NCBI RefSeq assembly: GCF_009811795.1
Contig: NZ_BLJE01000003.1
Location: 310,001-374,000, forward strand
Source: Litoreibacter roseus
GTDB lineage: Bacteria > Pseudomonadota > Alphaproteobacteria > Rhodobacterales > Rhodobacteraceae
DNA: 64,000 nt
Reading direction: 5' to 3'
Below the pieces are notes generated by a model. It saw nothing but the letters and a program-made list of their open reading frames with translations. It was not told the DNA's origin and searched no databases. Below are positions 58,455 to 64,000 of the stretch, one piece after another (position 1 is the stretch's first letter; every line of letters starts with the position of its first letter). A program made the position numbers and the translations under genes.

Positions 58455-59465
58455 ATGAGAAGTGTTTTGAAAACGTGCAGGGCCATCGGCCTAGGCACCG
58501 CCGTGATGGCATCCGGAGTTCTGGCATTGTCCAGCGTGGGGCCTGCGGTGGCGAAAGACAGCATGCGGGGATGGAATATCCACGTTGAGGATTACCCGGT
58601 CTCGCATGGGGTGGAACAATTTCTGAAAGACGTGAGCCAACAGGCAGACGGACGTGTTGGCGGCAAGATATTTCATGGCGGCGTGTTGGGATCGCAGCCC
58701 GATGCCATCGAACAGGTGCGCCTCGGCGCGATAGATTTTGGTGTGTTCAGCCTTGGTCCGATGGGGCAGGTGGTGCCGGAGACCAACGTTGTCTCCCTGC
58801 AGTTCATCTTCAAAAGCATGGATCAGATGTACCGCCTTATGGATGGTGAAGCCGGTGCTGCGATTGATGGAGATCTCCAGAACAAGGGCTTGGTTGCGCT
58901 TGGTTGGTATGATGCTGGCGCCCGGTCGTTCTACAATTCTATCAAGCCGATCAACACACCTGCCGATCTCGGGGGCATGAAGGTTCGGGTGATGAACAAT
59001 GATCTCTTCGTTGTCATGATCGAAAGCATGGGGGGCAATGCAACCCCGATGGCGTTTGCCGAGGTGTTCCAATCCCTCAAAACCGGTGTGGTCGATGGAG
59101 CGGAAAACAACCCGCCCTCGTACGAGTCGACCAACCATTTCGAGGTCGCCAAGTACTATTCGCTTTCGGAGCATTTGATCATTCCCGAATGCCTCTGCAT
59201 GAGCAAAAAGACATGGGACACCCTGTCTGCAGATGATCAGGCGATTGTGAAGGCGGCGGGCAAAGCCAGCGCGGAATACCAGCGCGAACTCTGGCGTGCG
59301 CGCGAAACGCAAAGCATGGATGCTGTGAAAGCAGGCGGAACCGTCGTGAATACGATCGCCGACAAGGCGCCGTTTCAGGATGCGATGTCTTCGGTCTATG
59401 ATAAATTCCTAGATGAGAACCCTGACCTGACCGAATTGGTGGACCTCATCCGCGAAGCGGACTGA
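58455..59465 (+). CDS. dctP: TRAP transporter, DctP-type binding protein
   Basis: The 336-residue protein has a signal peptide (about 1-36, ending PAVAKD) and a DctP fold with the conserved carboxylate-binding arginine in GMKVRVMNN and VVDGAENNPPSYES. It captures an organic acid in the periplasm. The ATG at 58455 follows ggaggag. Sequence features do not define the substrate. Confidence 0.93.
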   Translation: MRSVLKTCRAIGLGTAVMASGVLALSSVGPAVAKDSMRGWNIHVEDYPVSHGVEQFLKDVSQQADGRVGGKIFHGGVLGSQPDAIEQVRLGAIDFGVFSLGPMGQVVPETNVVSLQFIFKSMDQMYRLMDGEAGAAIDGDLQNKGLVALGWYDAGARSFYNSIKPINTPADLGGMKVRVMNNDLFVVMIESMGGNATPMAFAEVFQSLKTGVVDGAENNPPSYESTNHFEVAKYYSLSEHLIIPECLCMSKKTWDTLSADDQAIVKAAGKASAEYQRELWRARETQSMDAVKAGGTVVNTIADKAPFQDAMSSVYDKFLDENPDLTELVDLIREAD

Positions 59466-59551
59466 CAAGGTAGAATGACTTTCGGGCTGACGGTCTGTCC
59501 GGCAGTCCGGTTTTGCACTGAGGCAGATTTGCAGGCGGCAGGTGACATGCG

Positions 59552-60088
59552 ATGACACGCAAAATTTGCGGATGGCTCAGTACGGCACTGAACGGGTTGA
59601 GCGGTCTGTGTATTTTTGTCGGAAGTTGTCTCATGGCCTTCATGCTCGCCGCATTCGGATGGCTGGTGTTCGGCCGCTATGTGCTGAACAACACGCCCAC
59701 GTGGGTCGAGCAACTGTCGCTCGTTCTCATTTGCTACATCGTGTTTCTGGGTGCCGCGGCCGGGGTGCGGGAGAACACTCATCTCAAGGTCAGCTTCATC
59801 TGTCAGGCGATGCCGGCAAAGGTGCAGTGGGTCTTGCGGTTGGCGGTCGATCTGGCAGTTTGTGCATTCGGTGTCGTCATGTTCTTTGCCTGTCTGGAAT
59901 TGATGGCATTTGGCTGGGACACGAAGCTTCCAATGCTGCAGGTGCCTGAGTCTGTCCGAACCCTTCCGGTCGCGATCTGCGGTGCACTGATCTGTCTTTT
60001 CGCTGCCGCACGTGTGCTGGGTCGACTAGAGCGGAAAGAAGCCAGTGAGGATGCCGGTATTGCACCGCGTTCTGGCATAGGCGACTGA
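59552..60088 (+). CDS. dctQ: TRAP transporter, small membrane subunit
   Basis: The 178-residue protein has four hydrophobic segments and the DctQ marks FGWLVFGRYVLNNTPTWVEQ and GVRENTHLKVSF. It lies 86 bp after dctP and 4 bp before dctM. Confidence 0.92.
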   Translation: MTRKICGWLSTALNGLSGLCIFVGSCLMAFMLAAFGWLVFGRYVLNNTPTWVEQLSLVLICYIVFLGAAAGVRENTHLKVSFICQAMPAKVQWVLRLAVDLAVCAFGVVMFFACLELMAFGWDTKLPMLQVPESVRTLPVAICGALICLFAAARVLGRLERKEASEDAGIAPRSGIGD

Positions 60089-60092
60089 CCGG

Positions 60093-61203
60093 ATGGGCCT
60101 GACAATTCTCCTTGGGGTGTTCGGCCTATGCATCGCCGTCGGCATGCCGGTGGCTTTTGCAATGGGGATTTCTGCGACGCTGATATTCGCCTATGAGGGC
60201 TTCCCCCTTCTGATTACGTTCCAGCGGATCATTTCGGGCATCTCGGTCTTCTCACTGCTCGCGATCCCGTTTTTCATCTTCGCAGGCGAATTGATGCTGC
60301 GCGGCGGAATCGCGCGGCCGTTGGTTCGGTTCGCGTCCACGTTGGTGGGGCATGTCCGCGGCGGCCTTGCTTCTGTGAACATCTTCTCCAGCATGCTGTT
60401 CGGCGGCATATCAGGTTCTGCGATTGCCGATATCTCGGCGCTTGGGTCGTTGCTGATCCCGGTGATGAAGGAAAAGGGTTACCGCCCGGACTACGCGGTG
60501 AATGTGACCGCTACGTCGTCCATCGCAGGTGTCGTTATTCCACCCAGCCATAACATGATCATCTTCTCGATGGCGGCAGGCGGGGGCATCTCGATTTCCA
60601 AGCTGTTTCTGGCGGGAGTCGTGCCGGGTATCTTGATGTGCGTATGCCTCGCGATTGCCGCCTATGTGCTGGCCGTCAAACACAACTACCCGTCCGAGGC
60701 GTTTCCCGGATGGCGCGCGGTTCTGGTGTCCGCGGTCGCGGCGCTGCCCGGTTTCATCACCGCCGTCATCATCGTCGGCGGTGTTGTCTGGCGTCTTCAC
60801 CGTCACCGGTCCGGGGCGTTCGGAGCGATCTATGCGCTGGTCCTGACGGGGCTTGTCTACAGATCCCTTGACTGGCCAGCGTTCAAACTTGCGATCCAGA
60901 CCTCTGTCCGGACAACAGCCATGGTCATGATCCTCATCGGTTGCGCCGATCTTCCTGCCGATTGCGAAGTCTCTGGGTATGGATCCGACGCAGTTTGGCA
61001 TCATGATGCTGATGAACCTCGGGTTGGGTCTCTGTACGCCAACGGTGGGAACCTGCCTGTTTGTGGGCTGCGCCGTCGGCAAGGTTCCGATCGAAGACGC
61101 GCTTAAAACGATCTGGCCGTTTCATCTGGCGATCTTCGGGGCCTTGATGCTGGTGACCTATGTGCCTGCAGTGTCGCTGACACTTCCATCGCTTCTCGAC
61201 TGA
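60093..61203 (+). pseudogene. dctM: TRAP transporter large permease, broken
   Basis: The DctM fold is clear from GLTILLGVFGLCIAVGMPV through SSIAGVVIPPSHNMI, but there are two lesions. At about 60783-60815 the frame reads WRLHRHRSG where another frame gives the family sequence SGVFTVT, a compensated frameshift over about ten codons. At about 60947 ILIGCA joins directly to IFLPIAKSLG in another frame, dropping roughly 60 residues and shifting the frame. The C-terminal part continues from FGIMMLMNLGLGL to SLTLPSLLD at 61203. The permease is probably inactive. Confidence 0.8.
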
Positions 61204-61319
61204 CATCCAAGCGTTCGCGCGACGTAACGGAGTTTTCCGGGGCGACCGACTTCATTTGACAACCTCGCTGTTCCCGCAAGGATGGCGGTTGGGAAGGTCA
61301 TGGGCTGAGGGAGGTCTGG

Positions 61320-62192
61320 ATGGATTTGCTTATTTCGGTGTTTTTGCCGATATCGCTTGCGATTATCATGTTTTCGTTGGGGCTTGGGTTGACGGTCGCG
61401 GACTTCGTCCGAGTGTTTCGCCAAGGTCGTGCGCTAATCGCAGGTCTGTGCGCTCAGGTGATTTTGCTGCCGGTCGTGGCGTTCGGGTTCGTCAAGGCGT
61501 TCGGTTTATCCGGCGAACTGGCCTTTGGTGTCATGATCCTCTCGGTATGCCCCGGCGGTGTGACCTCGAACATGCTGACGAAGCTGGCGGGTGGCACGCT
61601 GGCGCTTTCCATTTCGCTCACAGGCCTGATCAGTTTGCTGTCCGTGGTCACGGTTCCGGCGCTCGTGGTGTTCTGGGCCTCAGTGTTTCTGGACGAGGGC
61701 GCGCTTTCGGTAAGCATAACCGGGCTTGCGCTGGTGATGTTTGCGATCACCGCCGTCCCCGTCATGTTGGGCATGGTTTTCCGAAAGCTGGCCCCCGCGT
61801 TGGCGGACCGGATTGAACGGTCGGTGTCTGCCCTTGCGGCGTTGCTTTTCGTGCTCGTCGTCATTGGCGCACTAGCGGCGTCTTGGGACGTCTTGATGGA
61901 CAATCTTGCGACACTCGGCGGGATCACGTGCGCTATGGTCGTGTCCTTGCTGGCCTTGGGTTGGATCGTTGCAAAAGGTCTCGGTTTGCCCCCAAGGGAC
62001 CGGGCGGCCATTTCGATCGAAACCGGCATTCAGAATTCGACGCTTGGGATCACGTTGGCGGGTCTCTTGACCGGCGGGGCCGAGGTCTTGCCCGCCATTG
62101 CCTTGCCTGCCGCAATCTACGGCGTGCTGATGTATCTGGGCGCTCTGCCCGCGGTCTTTGCGATGCGCTACAGATTGAAAGGGGTGGCCTGA
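61320..62192 (+). CDS. BASS-family (bile acid:sodium symporter-like) transporter
   Basis: The 290-residue protein has about nine hydrophobic helices with the BASS marks SVCPGGVTSNMLTKLAGG and ETGIQNSTLGI. The family carries organic acids, including ketopantoate in the PanS branch and bile acids in others. It follows the broken TRAP genes by 116 bp and is 1 bp from the FAD dehydrogenase gene, suggesting co-transcription with that gene. It may have replaced the TRAP system (inference). Confidence 0.88.
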   Translation: MDLLISVFLPISLAIIMFSLGLGLTVADFVRVFRQGRALIAGLCAQVILLPVVAFGFVKAFGLSGELAFGVMILSVCPGGVTSNMLTKLAGGTLALSISLTGLISLLSVVTVPALVVFWASVFLDEGALSVSITGLALVMFAITAVPVMLGMVFRKLAPALADRIERSVSALAALLFVLVVIGALAASWDVLMDNLATLGGITCAMVVSLLALGWIVAKGLGLPPRDRAAISIETGIQNSTLGITLAGLLTGGAEVLPAIALPAAIYGVLMYLGALPAVFAMRYRLKGVA

Positions 62193-62193
62193 T

Positions 62194-63834
62194 ATGCAGA
62201 GCGATGTCGTCATCATCGGCGCGGGTCTCGCTGGTCTGGTCGCCGCAAGCGAATTGGTCCGGCGCGACAAGACCGTTACCATTTTGGATCAGGAAGGTCG
62301 CCAGAACCTGGGCGGTCAGGCGTTCTGGTCCCTGGGCGGGCTTTTCATGATCGACACGCCCGAACAGCGGCGGATGCGTGTGCGCGATACCCCTGCTTTG
62401 GCCTCTGGCGATTGGTTTGGATCGGCACAGTTCGACCGTCCCGAAGATCATTGGCCGCGGGCCTGGGCCGAGGCCTACCTCGAGTTTGCATCCGGTGAGA
62501 TGCGCAGTTGGTTGCACAAAAAAGGGATGCGCTGGTTTCCTGTGGTTGGCTGGGCCGAGCGCGGGGGGTCACATGCGAGCGGACACGGAAACTCTGTACC
62601 GCGGTTTCACATCACGTGGGGCACAGGGCCGGGTGTGTTGAAGCCTTTCGTTGATGACGTGTTGGCAGCGGAGGAGCAGGGAAAGATCACGTTCGGATTC
62701 CGTCACCGCGTGACGGGACTCGAAATCACGGCCGGTGCGGTTACCGGCGTCACCGGTGAAGTGCTTGCCCCAGACGATGCGGTCCGGGGTGCCAAAACAA
62801 ACCGGGATGTGATCGACACATTCGATATTCGCGCGGATCAGGTGGTCGTGACATCGGGCGGGATCGGCGGAAATTTTGATTTGGTGAGGCGCAACTGGCC
62901 CGATGAGAAATACGGATCCTTGCCAGCCAAAATGGTGTCAGGCGTCCCGGATCATGTCGACGGGTTGATGCTGGACATCGCGGGCACTGCCGGGGCGGAA
63001 CTGATCAACACCGACCGCATGTGGCATTACTGCGAGGGCGTGCAGAACTGGGATCCGATCTGGCCGCATCACGGTATTCGCATTCTGCCTGGACCGTCCT
63101 CGCTGTGGTTTGATGCGACTGGGGACCGTCTGCCTGCGCCGTGCCTGCCGGGGTTCGACACACTGTCCACATTGCGAGAAATCTGCAGGCGCGGCCATGA
63201 TCATACGTGGTTTGTGCTGACCCAGAAGATTATCGAGAAAGAGTTTGCCCTATCCGGCTCGGAACAGAACCCTGATCTGACGAGCGCCAAATGGGGTGAG
63301 GTCCTGAAATCCCGGTTGGGCAAAGGGGCCACGCCTGCAGTTGAAGCCTTCAAAGAGAAAGGGGAGGATTTCGTTGTTGCGAAGGATTTCGACGCAATGG
63401 TTGCGGGTATGAACCAGTTGGGCGGCAACCTGATAGATCCGCATCGCTTAAAGACCCAGATAGAGGCACGCGACGCCCAGATCGATCATAGCTTTACCAA
63501 GGACGCGCAGGTCTCGGCTATTCGAACGGCGCGCAACTATCTTGGGGACCGTTTGATCCGAACCGCGAAGCCCCACAAGATCCTTGATGCGGCAAACGGG
63601 CCGCTGATCGCGGTCAAATTGCATGTCGTAACGCGAAAAACCTTAGGCGGGCTTCACACCGATCTGGACGGACGTGTTTTCGCACCCGGCGGGGCTACCA
63701 TCGCAGGGCTCTACGCGGCCGGGGAGGCTTCGGGATTTGGCGGTGGCGGATACCACGGCAACAATGCGTTGGAAGGAACTTTTCTGGGTGGCTGCATTCA
63801 TTCCGGGCGGCGGGTCGGGCGCGCGGCGGGATGA
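62194..63834 (+). CDS. FAD-dependent dehydrogenase (3-ketosteroid-dehydrogenase/fumarate-reductase type)
   Basis: The 546-residue protein has an N-terminal FAD-binding Rossmann motif (VVIIGAGLAGLVAASELV), a family-specific segment (NLGGQAFWSLGGLF), and the C-terminal flavin-contact region AGLYAAGEASGFGGGGYHG followed by NALEGTFLGG. It belongs with flavin dehydrogenases annotated as FAD-binding dehydrogenase near KstD and flavocytochrome c; true substrate unknown. The ATGA overlap with the next gene and near-contact with the BASS gene imply one catabolic transcript. Confidence 0.85.
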   Translation: MQSDVVIIGAGLAGLVAASELVRRDKTVTILDQEGRQNLGGQAFWSLGGLFMIDTPEQRRMRVRDTPALASGDWFGSAQFDRPEDHWPRAWAEAYLEFASGEMRSWLHKKGMRWFPVVGWAERGGSHASGHGNSVPRFHITWGTGPGVLKPFVDDVLAAEEQGKITFGFRHRVTGLEITAGAVTGVTGEVLAPDDAVRGAKTNRDVIDTFDIRADQVVVTSGGIGGNFDLVRRNWPDEKYGSLPAKMVSGVPDHVDGLMLDIAGTAGAELINTDRMWHYCEGVQNWDPIWPHHGIRILPGPSSLWFDATGDRLPAPCLPGFDTLSTLREICRRGHDHTWFVLTQKIIEKEFALSGSEQNPDLTSAKWGEVLKSRLGKGATPAVEAFKEKGEDFVVAKDFDAMVAGMNQLGGNLIDPHRLKTQIEARDAQIDHSFTKDAQVSAIRTARNYLGDRLIRTAKPHKILDAANGPLIAVKLHVVTRKTLGGLHTDLDGRVFAPGGATIAGLYAAGEASGFGGGGYHGNNALEGTFLGGCIHSGRRVGRAAG

Positions 63835-64000
63835 TTGTTGTTTTCGGTGCGGGCGCGATCGGCTGCTTTGTCGGGGGAATGCTGGCCGCATCTGGGACTC
63901 CTGTGACCCTGATCGGACGCGCCAAAGCGATGGCACCGCTTGAAGGCAACTTCACTGTGTGCGCCCTAGGCGGTCAACCGATGGCCGTTCCCGCCATGCA
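63831..64000 (+). CDS. 2-dehydropantoate 2-reductase-like protein (3' end outside window)
   Basis: The visible 56 codons begin MIVVFGAGAIGCFVGGML, the NADPH-binding GxGxxG of ApbA/PanE-type ketopantoate reductases, followed by VTLIGR. The ATG at 63831 overlaps the stop of the dehydrogenase gene by 4 bp. Many catabolic paralogues exist, so the substrate need not be ketopantoate. Confidence 0.8.
   Translation, partial: MIVVFGAGAIGCFVGGMLAASGTPVTLIGRAKAMAPLEGNFTVCALGGQPMAVPAM

Noticed and set aside
61256-61816. Plus-strand frame overlapping the BASS transporter gene
   Set aside because: It is a glycine- and arginine-rich shifted reading of the transporter, which itself has clear family motifs and a good start.

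Overview
The window is a GC-rich bacterial chromosome segment with tightly packed, often overlapping genes. It looks like a marine Rhodobacteraceae (Roseobacter-clade) alphaproteobacterium. Support comes from a GapR-type DUF2312 protein, a smo-type polyol ABC operon as known in Rhodobacter, TRAP and DMT transporters, a VPLPA-type C-terminal sorting signal and an RTX serralysin-like protease. This assignment is inferred from gene content, because no rRNA is present.

Layout. 0-9.5 kb is mostly housekeeping: two tandem cyclophilins, a DUF3179 protein, tyrS, anmK, purF, rluE, a probable small RNA with a strong terminator (about 6.73-6.85 kb), a nuclease-fold protein, gapR and a sulfotransferase-like protein. 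A tRNA-Thr(TGT) at 9.67 kb is followed by about 1.4 kb of sparse DNA with remnants of phage- or plasmid-like genes. 11.1-18.7 kb is a sorbitol/mannitol system on the minus strand: a LacI regulator, smoE, a strong intercistronic hairpin, smoF, smoG, smoK, smoS and mtlK. 19.1-32.2 kb is a seven-gene glycogen operon, glgC-glgA-glgX-malQ-pgm-glgP-glgB, with gaps of 25 bp or less and many overlaps. It covers synthesis, branching, debranching and phosphorolysis, so polyol uptake and glucan storage lie side by side.

32.2-37.6 kb is a gene graveyard: the C-terminal end of an aromatic FAD monooxygenase, a broken maleylacetate reductase, a broken NrtS-like gene, a truncated DUF898 gene and an internally deleted IS110 transposase. 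Intact rpiB, a DMT exporter and a LysR regulator are interspersed. 37.6-44.3 kb holds surface and secreted functions: a hydrolase with a VPLPA-CTERM tail, a MerR/solute-binding pair, a 1113-residue metalloprotease with RTX repeats, and a small YscW/YbaY-like exported protein. 44.5-49.1 kb has a Tag-like glycosylase and a pqiA-pqiA-pqiB-pqiC lipid-trafficking operon in which PqiA is split in two and PqiB probably starts at CTG.

49.3-55.2 kb is a BMP-type nucleobase/nucleoside ABC transporter in operon with a cytosine deaminase. 55.8-57.8 kb holds a polysaccharide deacetylase and a class D beta-lactamase with all active-site motifs. 58.4-64 kb is a carboxylate-type uptake cluster: TRAP dctP, dctQ and a broken dctM, then a BASS-family symporter, an FAD-dependent dehydrogenase and the start of a ketopantoate-reductase-like gene.

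The observations most worth a second look are the terminator-ended small RNA, the IS110 deletion derivative that may keep its bridge-RNA region, the VPLPA-tailed hydrolase, the decayed aromatic-degradation genes, the frameshifted dctM beside an intact alternative transporter, and the intact class D beta-lactamase. I found no CRISPR array, prophage or clearly new multi-gene system.
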